Positions 41,964 to 50,126 are shown, counted from the first letter of the stretch. The stretch: DNA of 62,005 nt from Clostridia bacterium (GCA_017388175.1 JAFOTD010000009.1:1-62005), one strand, 5' to 3'. The notes: generated by a model not told the origin, from the letters alone. Program-made: numbers and translations.

Positions 41964-42794
41964 ATGGGACCGATGGACAAGGAAGATTACGTCGAGCCGC
42001 GCTGCCTTCTGTGTGAAGAGCCGTACGGGGCGGAGGCAAAGATTCGCCCGGTGCCGCAGCAGCGGATTATGGAGAAGGTCGATGAGTACATGTCGCGCCG
42101 CGATTACGCAGGCGTGGAGCGGCATCTTTTGTACTGGCTCGAGGAAGCGAAGCTCGGCCGCGATGAAAAGGGCGAGCTGATGATAGAAAACGAGCTCGTC
42201 GGGCATTACCGCAAGGTCGGCGCCCGCGAAAACGCGCTTCGGCACGGCGCGGAAGCGATCCGGCTTCTGGATGAGATCGGGTTCGAGGGCTCGATCTCGG
42301 CTGGCACGACGTACGTGAACGTCGCCACGGCGCATCAGGCGTTCGGCGCGTACGAAGACGCGTTTGCGCTATTTGAAAAGGCGCGCGCGGTCTATGAGTC
42401 GATCCCGTCCGTAAAGCCTTCTCTGCTCGGCGGGCTCTACAACAACATGGGGCTGACGCTCGTATCGCTCGGCCGCTTTGCGGAAGCGAACGAGTTGTAT
42501 CAAAAAGCGATTGAAACGATGGGCAAGGCCGAACACGGCGCGCTCGAACAGGCGATTACGTACCTCAATATGGCAAACGCTGCCGAGGACGAAAAGGGAC
42601 TGTTGGACGCGTCCGAAACGATCGACGCGTATCTTGAGACGGCGCAGACGCTTTTGAACACGCCGTCCGTCCCGCGCGACGGGTATTACGCGTTCGTGTG
42701 CGAGAAATGCGCGCCGACGTTTGAGTATTACGGCTGGTTCGCGGCGGCGAACGAGCTCAACGAAAGGGCGAGGGGACTGTATGAACGGGCTTGA
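41964..42794 (+). CDS. Tetratricopeptide repeat protein
   Basis: A 276-residue alpha-helical protein. Four or five TPR-like helix pairs span about 80-260 (GTTYVNVATAHQAFGAYEDAFALFEKA, LLGGLYNNMGLTLVSLGRFAEANELYQKAIE). The N-terminus (PRCLLCEEPYGAE) has a CxxC. It uses the ATG at 41964 with AGGGAGAG upstream; a longer antisense-overlapping frame was rejected. The next gene (nucleotidyltransferase-like) overlaps its stop by 14 bases, so the pair is translationally coupled and may form a complex. Confidence 0.8.
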   Translation: MGPMDKEDYVEPRCLLCEEPYGAEAKIRPVPQQRIMEKVDEYMSRRDYAGVERHLLYWLEEAKLGRDEKGELMIENELVGHYRKVGARENALRHGAEAIRLLDEIGFEGSISAGTTYVNVATAHQAFGAYEDAFALFEKARAVYESIPSVKPSLLGGLYNNMGLTLVSLGRFAEANELYQKAIETMGKAEHGALEQAITYLNMANAAEDEKGLLDASETIDAYLETAQTLLNTPSVPRDGYYAFVCEKCAPTFEYYGWFAAANELNERARGLYERA

Positions 42795-43722
42795 GCTTTC
42801 GGAACGGTTTTTTGAGGAGTGCGGGCGGCCGATGCTCGAAGAGCAGTTTCCGGACCTGCTGCCGCTGCTTGCGGCCGGTCTGTTCGGCGGCGGCTCGGAA
42901 TGCATGGGCTTCGACGACGAGCAAAGCTGCGATCACGATTTTGAGCCGGGATTTCTGATCCTGCTTCCGGGCGAGGACGTGATCAACCGAAACAGTGCGT
43001 TTCGGCTTGAGCGCGCGTACGCAAAGCTCCCGAAGGAATTCATGGGCGTGCGGCGCAGCGCGATCGCACCGGTCGGCGGCGCGCGGCACGGCGTGATCCG
43101 AACGGCGGAGTTTTTCACGGAAAAGGTCGGCGCGGCGGACGGGGTTCTCAGCGTTTCGCAATGGATGACCGTGCCGGAACAGTCGCTCATTGAAGCGACG
43201 AACGGAAAGCTGTTTTTCGACGGACGCGGGGAAGTGACCGTCATCCGCGAATCGCTTTCGCGCTTTCCGGACGATATCCGCAAAAAGAAGCTCGCCGGCA
43301 GTCTTCTTTTGATGGCGCAGGCGGGGCAGTATAACTATCTGCGCTGCATCCGCCACGGCGAGACCGGCGCGGCGCAGCTCGCGGTCGCGGAATTTGCAAA
43401 GGCGGCGATGCATACGGCGTTTCTTTTGAACGACGCGTATATGCCCTACTATAAATGGAGCTTCCGGGCGATGCGGGCGTTACCGAAGCTGCCGCTGCTT
43501 GCCGAAACGCTCGAGGTGCTTCTGACGACGGACAACGCGCCCGAAAACGCGGCGTCCAAGTACGACATGATCGAAGACGCCGCATCCGACGTGATCGAAG
43601 AACTGCAGACGCAGGGGCTAACCAAGGCGATCTGCGGCGATCTCGAAAAGCACGCGTACTCGGTCAACGACACGATCGAAGACGGAGAAATCCGCAACCT
43701 GCACATCCTCGCCGCAATCTGA
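42781..43722 (+). CDS. DUF4037-type nucleotidyltransferase-fold protein
   Basis: A 313-residue protein. Near residue 38 is a GGGSECMGFDDEQSCDHDFEP segment, the GS-plus-DxD pattern of polymerase-beta-like nucleotidyltransferases. The C-terminal helical part (about 150-310) has the DUF4037 look (MAQAGQYNYLRCIRHGE, DAYMPYYKWSFRAMRALP). It may transfer nucleotides to protein or small-molecule targets. It overlaps the TPR gene and is followed 11 bases later by the radical-SAM activase. Confidence 0.8.
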   Translation: MNGLELSERFFEECGRPMLEEQFPDLLPLLAAGLFGGGSECMGFDDEQSCDHDFEPGFLILLPGEDVINRNSAFRLERAYAKLPKEFMGVRRSAIAPVGGARHGVIRTAEFFTEKVGAADGVLSVSQWMTVPEQSLIEATNGKLFFDGRGEVTVIRESLSRFPDDIRKKKLAGSLLLMAQAGQYNYLRCIRHGETGAAQLAVAEFAKAAMHTAFLLNDAYMPYYKWSFRAMRALPKLPLLAETLEVLLTTDNAPENAASKYDMIEDAASDVIEELQTQGLTKAICGDLEKHAYSVNDTIEDGEIRNLHILAAI

Positions 43723-43733
43723 AAGGAGCCGGT

Positions 43734-44423
43734 ATGAACATTCACGGTTTACAAAAAATGACGCTTCTGGACTTTCCCGGGCGCGTGGCGTGTACGGTCT
43801 TTTTGGGCGGATGCGATTTACGCTGCCCGTTCTGCCACAACGCCGAGCTCATCGACGGCACGGCAAAGCCCGTTATGGACGACACGGAGCTTCTGGCGTT
43901 TCTGGAAAAGCGCAAAGGGCTATTGGACGGCGTGGCGTTTACGGGCGGAGAGCCGACGCTTCGGCCCGACCTTCCCGAACTAATCAAAAAGATCCGCGCG
44001 ATGGGGTATCCCGTCAAGCTCGACACGAACGGCATGCATCCGGATCGGCTCAAAGTCATGCTCGACGAGGGGCTTTTAGACTACGTCGCAATGGACGTCA
44101 AGGGCGGACCGCATCATTATGCGCATATATGCGGTTTCCCTAAAATGGATCTTGCGCCGATTTCCGAAAGCATTTCGATCCTTTTAAACAGCAAAATCGA
44201 CTACGAATTCCGCACGACCGTCGTGGACGAACTGCACGATCTGTCAGATTTTACCGCCATTTCCGAGTGGATCGCGGGCGCAAAGGCCTACTACCTGCAG
44301 GCGTTTACCGACCGCGATACGGTGGTCTACGAGAACTTTCACGCACCCACAAGAGAATGCATGGAAACGTATGCCGCTGCTGTCCGAAAAACCGTACCGA
44401 ATACCGCGCTGAGGGGCTTGTAA
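43734..44423 (+). CDS. nrdG: Radical SAM activase of the anaerobic ribonucleotide reductase
   Basis: A 229-residue radical SAM protein with the cluster motif CDLRCPFC (CX3CX2C) near residue 27 and the glycine motif FTGGEPTL. It begins with MNIHGLQKMTLLDFPG, typical of NrdG-like activases of the class III reductase. It should use a 4Fe-4S cluster and S-adenosylmethionine to place the glycyl radical on NrdD, which is encoded 205 bases downstream. AAAGGAG precedes the ATG at 43734; an upstream frame overlapping the previous gene was discarded. Confidence 0.88.
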   Translation: MNIHGLQKMTLLDFPGRVACTVFLGGCDLRCPFCHNAELIDGTAKPVMDDTELLAFLEKRKGLLDGVAFTGGEPTLRPDLPELIKKIRAMGYPVKLDTNGMHPDRLKVMLDEGLLDYVAMDVKGGPHHYAHICGFPKMDLAPISESISILLNSKIDYEFRTTVVDELHDLSDFTAISEWIAGAKAYYLQAFTDRDTVVYENFHAPTRECMETYAAAVRKTVPNTALRGL

Positions 44424-44463
44424 TCTGACTTTTTTCGCCGCCGGCGCGCCGTATACGCCTTTT

Positions 44464-44497
44464 TGCATATGCAACGCATAAATACAAGATATTGTAT
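44464..44497. promoter_or_regulatory. Palindromic sites upstream of nrdD
   Basis: Two short palindromes lie in the AT-rich gap: TTGCATATGCAA (44464-44475) and ATACAA-GATA-TTGTAT (44482-44497). They could be operator sites for a regulator of nrdD; NrdR is a candidate but the match to its box is not good enough to claim. Confidence 0.35.
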
Positions 44498-44523
44498 GAT
44501 TTGTTAACAATCACCACTACATA

Positions 44524-44553
44524 TTGACACAAGACCCCCACATATGGTAAAGT
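44524..44553 (+). promoter_or_regulatory. Candidate nrdD promoter
   Basis: TTGACA and TAAAGT are separated by 18 bases. The -10 overlaps the left arm (TGGTAAAGT) of the long inverted repeat 44545-44613, so if this promoter is used the repeat acts only as DNA. Confidence 0.45.
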
Positions 44554-44613
44554 GGCACTGCTCGGAATCGCGGGATTTTTCCGGCGGTCCCAAAAGGATT
44601 ACAAACTTTACCA
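44545..44613 (+). promoter_or_regulatory. Inverted repeat enclosing the nrdD leader
   Basis: TGGTAAAGT (44545-44553) and ACTTTACCA (44605-44613) are perfect complements with about 50 bases between, including GGGA/TCCC pairing. The right arm directly abuts the ribosome binding site (GCGGGGGT) of nrdD. It could be a regulatory RNA if transcription begins upstream. Confidence 0.4.
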
Positions 44614-44628
44614 GCGGGGGTATTTTTT

Positions 44629-47064
44629 ATGTACGAAGTCATTAAAAGAGACGGAAAGCTCGCCGAATTTTCGATCGGCAAGATCACCGCGGCGATCACG
44701 AAGGCGTTTGAAGCGACGGGGAAACAGTACCATCCGAGCGTGATCGAGCTGCTTGCTTTGCACGTCACGAGCGATTTTGAAAACAAGGTCAAGGACGACA
44801 AGATCACGGTCGAAGAGATCCAGGACAGCGTGGAAAAGGTGCTGTCGGAATCCGGCTATGCGGACGTCGCCAAGGCGTACATTCTCTACCGCAAGCAGCG
44901 TGAGAAGATCCGCAACATCAATTCCACGATGTTGAACTACAAGGACCTCGTCGACAACTATCTGAAGATCAACGACTGGCGCGTCAAGGAGAACTCGACG
45001 GTCACGTATTCGGTCGGCGGCCTGATCCTTTCGAACTCCGGCGCGATCACGGCAAACTATTGGCTTTCCGAGATCTACGACAGCGAGATCGCGGAAGCGC
45101 ACCGCTCCGCGGCGATCCATCTGCACGATCTTTCCATGCTCACCGGCTACTGCGCGGGCTGGAGCTTAAAGCAGCTTATCCAGGAGGGCCTCGGCGGCGT
45201 TCCCGGCAAGATCACGTCCTCGCCGGCAAGCCATCTTTCCACACTGTGCAACCAGATGGTCAACTTCCTCGGCATCATGCAGAACGAATGGGCGGGCGCG
45301 CAGGCGTTCTCGTCGTTCGACACGTATCTTGCGCCGTTCGTCAAGGTCGACAACCTGACGCAGAAGGAAGTCAAGCAGTGCGTGCAGTCGTTCATCTACG
45401 GCGTCAACACGCCGTCCCGCTGGGGCACGCAGGCGCCGTTCAGTAACATTACCCTCGACTGGACGGTCCCGAAGGATCTTGAAAACCTGCCCGCGATCGT
45501 CGGCGGCAAGGAGATGGACTTCACCTACGGCGACTGCAAGAAGGAAATGGACATGGTCAACAAGGCGTTCATCGAGGTCATGATCGAGGGCGACGCCAAC
45601 GGCCGCGGCTTCCAGTACCCGATCCCCACGTACTCGATCACGCGCGACTTCGACTGGAGCGAGACCGAGAACAACAAGCTGCTGTTTGAGATGACCGCAA
45701 AGTACGGCACGCCGTATTTCTCGAACTACATCAACTCGGACATGGAGCCGAGCGACGTGCGTTCGATGTGCTGCCGTCTGCGTCTCGACCTTCGCGAGCT
45801 TCGCAAGAAGTCCGGCGGCTTCTTCGGCTCCGGCGAATCGACGGGTTCCGTCGGCGTCGTTACGATCAACATGCCGCGCATCGCGTACCTCGCAAAGGAC
45901 GAAAAGGAATTCTATGCCGAGCTCGACAGAATGATGGACATCGCCGCGCGTTCCCTGAAGACCAAGCGCACCGTCATCACGAAGCTCCTCGACGCGGGCC
46001 TGTATCCGTACACCAAGCGCTATCTCGGCACGTTCAACAACCACTTCTCCACGATCGGTCTGATCGGCATGAACGAGGTCGGTCTGAATGCCAAGTGGCT
46101 CCGTAAGGACCTCACGCATCCCGAGACGCAGAAGTTCACCCGCGAGGTATTGAACCACATGCGCGAACGCCTCTCCGATTATCAGGAGATGTACGGCGAT
46201 CTTTACAACCTTGAAGCGACGCCTGCGGAGTCCACGACCTACCGCTTTGCAAAGCATGACAAGGCGAAGTACCCGGATATCATCACGGCGAACATGAACG
46301 GCACGCCGTACTACACCAACTCGTCGCACCTGCCGGTCGGCTACACCGAGGATATCTTCTCGGCGCTCGACATTCAGGACGATCTGCAGACGCTTTACAC
46401 CTCCGGCACCGTGTTCCACGCGTTCCTCGGCGAGAAGCTGCCCGATTGGAAGGCCGCGGCAAACCTCGTCCGCAAGATCGCGGAGAACTATAAGCTGCCG
46501 TACTACACGATTTCGCCGACGTATTCGGTCTGCAAGGACCACGGCTACATCACGGGCGAGCACTTCACCTGCCCGATCTGCGGCGCGAAGACCGAGGTCT
46601 ACTCCCGCATCACCGGCTACTATCGCCCGGTCCAGAACTGGAACGACGGCAAGGCGCAGGAGTTCAAGGACCGCAAGGTCTACAACATCGGCCGTTCGCA
46701 CCTCACGCATCAGGGACCGAACCCCGCACCCGACGACACGATTGCGGACGCGGCGATCGAAGCCGCGCAGGAAGCGGCCTGCTGCGCGCCGGTTGAGCCG
46801 ATGATGCAGGAAGCGCCGAAGGCGGAAGCGGCAAACGCGCTGCTCTTTAAGACGCCGACCTGCCCGAACTGTAAGCTCGCGACCGCGCTGCTTGAAAAAG
46901 CGGGCGTCCCGTTCGTCGCGCTGAACGCGAACGAAGAGAAGGAGCTCGTTGAAAAGTACGGGATCAAGCAGGCGCCGACACTCGTTCTTCTGAAGGACGA
47001 CGGCTTCGAGAAATATCGCGGCGTTTCCGACATCAAGGGCTGGCTGATGCATAAGGACGCGTAA
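44629..47064 (+). CDS. nrdD: Anaerobic ribonucleoside-triphosphate reductase fused to a redoxin domain
   Basis: An 811-residue class III reductase that makes dNTPs without oxygen. Residues 1-about 90 are an ATP-cone (YEVIKRDGKLAEFSIGKITA), which senses ATP/dATP. The barrel holds STLCNQMVNFLG and SMCCRLRLDLRE with active-site cysteines. Near the end, CPICG (648-652) is metal-type and RITGYYRPVQNW carries the likely glycyl radical Gly663. After a linker, residues about 738-811 form a glutaredoxin/NrdH-like domain with CPNC (745-748) and the cis-proline IKQAPTLVLL. The fusion suggests a thiol electron donor in place of formate. The activase gene precedes it, and a thioredoxin-reductase-like gene follows beyond the palindrome module. 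Confidence 0.93.
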   Translation: MYEVIKRDGKLAEFSIGKITAAITKAFEATGKQYHPSVIELLALHVTSDFENKVKDDKITVEEIQDSVEKVLSESGYADVAKAYILYRKQREKIRNINSTMLNYKDLVDNYLKINDWRVKENSTVTYSVGGLILSNSGAITANYWLSEIYDSEIAEAHRSAAIHLHDLSMLTGYCAGWSLKQLIQEGLGGVPGKITSSPASHLSTLCNQMVNFLGIMQNEWAGAQAFSSFDTYLAPFVKVDNLTQKEVKQCVQSFIYGVNTPSRWGTQAPFSNITLDWTVPKDLENLPAIVGGKEMDFTYGDCKKEMDMVNKAFIEVMIEGDANGRGFQYPIPTYSITRDFDWSETENNKLLFEMTAKYGTPYFSNYINSDMEPSDVRSMCCRLRLDLRELRKKSGGFFGSGESTGSVGVVTINMPRIAYLAKDEKEFYAELDRMMDIAARSLKTKRTVITKLLDAGLYPYTKRYLGTFNNHFSTIGLIGMNEVGLNAKWLRKDLTHPETQKFTREVLNHMRERLSDYQEMYGDLYNLEATPAESTTYRFAKHDKAKYPDIITANMNGTPYYTNSSHLPVGYTEDIFSALDIQDDLQTLYTSGTVFHAFLGEKLPDWKAAANLVRKIAENYKLPYYTISPTYSVCKDHGYITGEHFTCPICGAKTEVYSRITGYYRPVQNWNDGKAQEFKDRKVYNIGRSHLTHQGPNPAPDDTIADAAIEAAQEAACCAPVEPMMQEAPKAEAANALLFKTPTCPNCKLATALLEKAGVPFVALNANEEKELVEKYGIKQAPTLVLLKDDGFEKYRGVSDIKGWLMHKDA

Positions 47065-47335
47065 CGATCCCTCAGTCACCTGCGGTGACAGCCCCCTTTA
47101 CACAAGGGGGCCTCTGCTTTTTACGCGAAGAACCATTCAAAAGTCTCCTCCTTGCAAGAGGAGGGATGGCGACACGCACCCCAAATGCCGCACTTGTGCA
47201 TAGGGAGGTGGGTCGGCGAAGCGACATCTCAAAAGCCTCCCCCTGTGTAAAGGGAGGCGGCGGGCGAAGCGACACCCCCAAAAGCCTCCCTTGTGTAAAG
47301 GGAGGTGGCGGGCGAAGCCCGACGGAGGGATTGTT
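47064..47335. repeat. Palindrome array, left, with inverted ends
   Basis: It begins with CGATCCCTCAGTCACC, then CAGCCCCCTTTACACAAGG, and ends with GGGAGGTGGCGGG and GACGGAGGGATTGT; the end is roughly the complement of the beginning. About four diverged hairpin units of 45-55 bases lie between, each with a CCTCC-type arm and a GGGAGG-type arm. The gap between nrdD and the DUF559 gene holds only this array. Confidence 0.8.
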
Positions 47336-47348
47336 GAAAGGAAGCATC

Positions 47349-47735
47349 ATGATTCGCAAGCACAACCCGAGTCTGGTCGGAAATGCTAAGGCATTAAGGA
47401 AAGAAATGACTCCGGAAGAACGGCACTTGTGGTACGACTTTCTTCGTACGTATCCCGTCAGATTTCTGCGGCAGAAGATATTGGGAAGGTACATCGTAGA
47501 TTTCTACTGCGCACAAGCAAGGATTGTCGTCGAGCTGGACGGATCGCAGCATTATGATGAGAAGCAGAAAGGCTATGATGCGGAACGGACCGCGTTTCTG
47601 TCCGGATATGGGCTCTGCGTGCTGCGAATTTCGAATACAGAAGTGAACCGAAATTTCCGCGGAGTTTGCGAGTGGATAGATTTGGAAGTAAAAAAGGGAA
47701 TTAAACGAGAACGCGACAATCCCCCAGCCGGCTGA
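47349..47735 (+). CDS. DUF559 endonuclease-domain protein (Vsr-like fold)
   Basis: A 128-residue protein covering the full DUF559 domain, which belongs to the restriction-endonuclease-like/Vsr group. Visible conserved residues are the basic helix start (RKEMTPEERHLWYDFLR), FLRQKILGRYIVDFYC with Asp51, and IVVELDGSQHYD with Glu62 and Asp64 as likely metal ligands, then RISNTEVNRN. AAAGGAAG lies before the ATG. The last residues (DNPPAG) are encoded by the first bases of the right palindrome array, so the gene runs into the repeat. Its arrangement between two arrays of the same palindromes suggests that it acts on them; this is inference. Confidence 0.88.
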   Translation: MIRKHNPSLVGNAKALRKEMTPEERHLWYDFLRTYPVRFLRQKILGRYIVDFYCAQARIVVELDGSQHYDEKQKGYDAERTAFLSGYGLCVLRISNTEVNRNFRGVCEWIDLEVKKGIKRERDNPPAG

Positions 47736-48079
47736 CGCCGGCAGCCCCCTTTGCACAAGGGGGCCTCTGTACCCTCCAAAAGCCTCCCTTGTGCATAGGG
47801 AGGTGGGGTGGTGACACGACACCTCCAAAAGCCTCCCTTGTGCATAGGGAGGTGGGTTGGTGACACGACACCCCCAAAAGCCTCCCTTGTGCATAGGGAG
47901 GTGGGTTGGTGACACGGCACCCTCCAAAAGCCTCCCTTGTGCATAGGGAGGTGGGTTGGTGACACGACACCCCCAAAAGCCTCCCTTGTGCATAGGGAGG
48001 TGGGTTGGTGACACGACACCTCCAAAAGCCTCCCTTGTGTAAAGGGAGGTGGCGGGCGAAGCCCGACGGAGGGATTGTA
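47717..48079. repeat. Palindrome array, right: tandem 49-50-bp hairpin units with inverted ends
   Basis: A start segment (ACAATCCCCCAGCCGG to CCCCCTTTGCACAAGGGGG) is followed by five units at 47771, 47821, 47870, 47919 and 47969, each 49-50 bases. Each has the arms CCTCCCT and AGGGAGG and the tail GGTGACACGACAC. A sixth, divergent unit (48018-48079) ends GACGGAGGGATTGT. The last 50 bases are the near-perfect complement of the first 50, giving long inverted ends. Units differ only in the two or three bases before AAAAGCC, which implies recent amplification. No gene lies here. Confidence 0.9.
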
Positions 48080-48112
48080 AAGAACGGACAGAATCTATCA
48101 GGAGGAACAACC

Positions 48113-49030
48113 ATGTACGATATGATCGTGATCGGCGGCGGTCCCGCGGGCATGACGGCGGCGCTGTACGCGCTCAGAAACGGCAAGACGGTGCTTGTGC
48201 TTGAAAAGCACGGCTTCGGCGGGCAGATTACGCACTCGCCGAAGGTGGAAAATTATCCCGGTACGCTCCAGATGAGCGGCAACGAGTTTGCGGACCGCTT
48301 CCTGGAGCAGATCCTTGCGCAGGGCGCGGACGTGGAGCTGGAGAAGGCGATCGCGGTGAAAACCGAGGGCAATCTGAGGATCGTCGAGACCGAAGAGGGC
48401 GGGCGCTACGAGACGCTGACCGTGGTGATCGCGACCGGCGTCAAGCACCGCATGCTCGGACTCGAGGGCGAAAACGAGCTCGTCGGCGAGGGCATCTCGT
48501 TCTGCGCGGTCTGCGACGGCGATTTCTATACGGACCGGACCGTCTGCGTCGCGGGCGGCGGCAACTCGGCACTGCAGGAAGCGATCCTGCTCGCGGAAAA
48601 GTGCAAAGAGGTCATCATCCTGCAGGATCTGCCCGCGCTCACCGGCGAGGTGCGGCTTCAGCAGGTGCTCGAATCGCGCAAAAACGTACGCGTACTGACA
48701 AATCTCAAAATCAACAAGCTTCTGAAAAACGGCGAAGCGCTCGCGGGCGTCGAGGTCGAAAACCGCACGACCGGACAGAAGCGCGAGATCGCGTGCGACG
48801 GCCTGTTCGTCGCGATCGGTCTGATCCCCGAAAACGAGCCGTTCAAAGACCTCGCGAAGCTCAACAAATTCGGCTATTTCGATACCGACGAGCAGTGTGA
48901 AACGATAACGCCGGGCGTGTACGTTGCGGGCGACTGCCGCTCGAAATTTGTGCGTCAGCTCACCACCGCGGTCGCCGACGGCGCGACCGCCGCGCTTGCA
49001 GCCTGCCGCTACATCAACGAGCGCAAATAA
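48113..49030 (+). CDS. Thioredoxin reductase-like flavoprotein lacking the NADPH HRR motif
   Basis: A 305-residue low-molecular-weight TrxB-like protein. FAD sites are GGGPAGMTAALYA at the start and GVYVAGDCRSK near the end; the redox disulfide is CAVCDGDF. The second nucleotide loop is CVAGGGNSALQEA. The arginine-rich HRRxxxR that grips the NADPH phosphate in classic TrxB is replaced by LQDLPALTGE. It may therefore use NADH, reduced flavin or ferredoxin, as reported for some clostridial relatives. The likely partner is the redoxin domain at the end of NrdD. AGGAGG precedes the ATG. Confidence 0.88.
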   Translation: MYDMIVIGGGPAGMTAALYALRNGKTVLVLEKHGFGGQITHSPKVENYPGTLQMSGNEFADRFLEQILAQGADVELEKAIAVKTEGNLRIVETEEGGRYETLTVVIATGVKHRMLGLEGENELVGEGISFCAVCDGDFYTDRTVCVAGGGNSALQEAILLAEKCKEVIILQDLPALTGEVRLQQVLESRKNVRVLTNLKINKLLKNGEALAGVEVENRTTGQKREIACDGLFVAIGLIPENEPFKDLAKLNKFGYFDTDEQCETITPGVYVAGDCRSKFVRQLTTAVADGATAALAACRYINERK

Positions 49031-49041
49031 AGCAAAAAAAT

Positions 49042-49086
49042 AAGGCTGTTCCCTTGCAAAGGCGCAAAGGAGCAGCCTGTTTTTTA
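49042..49086. terminator. Terminator between the convergent trxB-like and DegV genes
   Basis: AGGCTG and CAGCCT pair, with further GTTCC/GGAG pairing, followed by TTTTTT on the plus strand and A/T-rich sequence on the other side. Confidence 0.75.
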
Positions 49087-50064
49087 TTCCTTCGATCCGC
49101 CGGTGACGGAGTTTTTCAGCTTCGTGATCGTCGAGCGCGCGCCCGAAAGCAGACTTTTGAGCTTGTCGGGAATCACGTCGAGCCCCCTGACGGCGCGCAC
49201 GCCTTCCGCGCTTTCAAAGAACAGCGCAAGCGCGCCCGGACCGACGTGTGCGCCGGTGACGGGTTCATAGTCGACGAGCAGGATATCCTTCGGGGGATGT
49301 TCGCCTTCCCGGATCAAACGGATCAGTTCTTCCGCGTCCTCGCGGCAGGCGGCATGCGCGATGCCGATCGTCTGCGTTTCGGCGTCGACGACGTATTTGT
49401 CGTACTGCGCGGCAAGCGCTTTGATGGAACGCTTGCGGCTTCTGACCGTATCGAACGCGGAGATGCGGCCGTCTTCGCCGCCCTTCAGGATCGGCTTGAT
49501 GCCGAGCACGGTGCCGACGACCGCGGAGAGATTAGAAAGCCTTCCGCCGCGGCGCAGAAACATCAGGTCGTTGACTGTAAACACGTTGAACATGCGCTCC
49601 GAAAGATCCCGAAGCTGCTTTGCCGCATCCGCAGCGGAAAGCCCCTCGTCGCGAAGCTTAGCCGCCTCGACTGCCACAAGCCCTTCGCCGAGCGACGCGC
49701 CGCGTGTATCAACGATCTCAATCGCGCGGTCCGGATAGCGTTCCAGAAGCATTTGTGCGCCGAGCGTCGCCGACTGGCACGAGCCGGAAATGCCCGAGGA
49801 CATCGCAACGTAAACGATGTCCTTGCCGTCCTTTACGAACGGCTCGAAGAATTCCGCGTACTCCGCGGGATTGATCTGCGTCGTTTTGACCTCGGTGGTT
49901 TTGAGCTGCGCATAGAAGGCTTCGGAGTCGAACGTCTCGGTGTCGAGACAGGTGAAACGCTCTTCACCGATAAAATATGCAAAGGGGATCATTTTTAAAT
50001 CGTGTTCCCGCGCAAGGGGCGAGGGAAGGTTGCCGGACGTATCCGTGACCGCAACAAACTGCAT
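49084..50064 (-). CDS. DegV family fatty-acid-binding protein
   Basis: A 326-residue protein of the DegV/FakB group, which binds a fatty acid for phosphorylation by a FakA kinase. It has VTDTSGNLP at the start, MSSGISGSCQSA (the SGIS binding loop), IVDTRGASLGEG and the C-terminal VGPGALALFF. It is about 40 residues longer than the second DegV protein in this window because of a lysine-rich C-terminal tail. The ATG at 50064 has GGAGGT six bases before it. Confidence 0.9.
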   Translation of the reverse strand: MQFVAVTDTSGNLPSPLAREHDLKMIPFAYFIGEERFTCLDTETFDSEAFYAQLKTTEVKTTQINPAEYAEFFEPFVKDGKDIVYVAMSSGISGSCQSATLGAQMLLERYPDRAIEIVDTRGASLGEGLVAVEAAKLRDEGLSAADAAKQLRDLSERMFNVFTVNDLMFLRRGGRLSNLSAVVGTVLGIKPILKGGEDGRISAFDTVRSRKRSIKALAAQYDKYVVDAETQTIGIAHAACREDAEELIRLIREGEHPPKDILLVDYEPVTGAHVGPGALALFFESAEGVRAVRGLDVIPDKLKSLLSGARSTITKLKNSVTGGSKE

Positions 50065-50126
50065 GTGTGCACCTCCGTATAAAACGTCTGCGGCGCAAAT
50101 CACTTTGCCGCCGCATCATCATGCTC

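Noticed and set aside
41283-42794. 503-codon plus-strand frame covering the dacF-like region and the TPR gene
   Set aside because: The first part is antisense to the dacF-like gene; the real TPR start at 41964 has a ribosome site and begins the fold.
44514-44552. NrdR boxes upstream of nrdD
   Set aside because: CACTACATATTGACA and CCCACATATGGTAA resemble the box, but the spacing (about 23 bases) does not fit the usual phasing and several positions deviate.
47771-48079. Possible CRISPR array
   Set aside because: Units are contiguous 49-50-bp repeats with no unique spacers, each contains a long palindrome, and no cas gene is near.
47573-48186. Minus-strand frames across the right palindrome array with repeated PTSLC or PPPYAQ peptides
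   Set aside because: They merely translate the tandem palindromes and appear in every frame.
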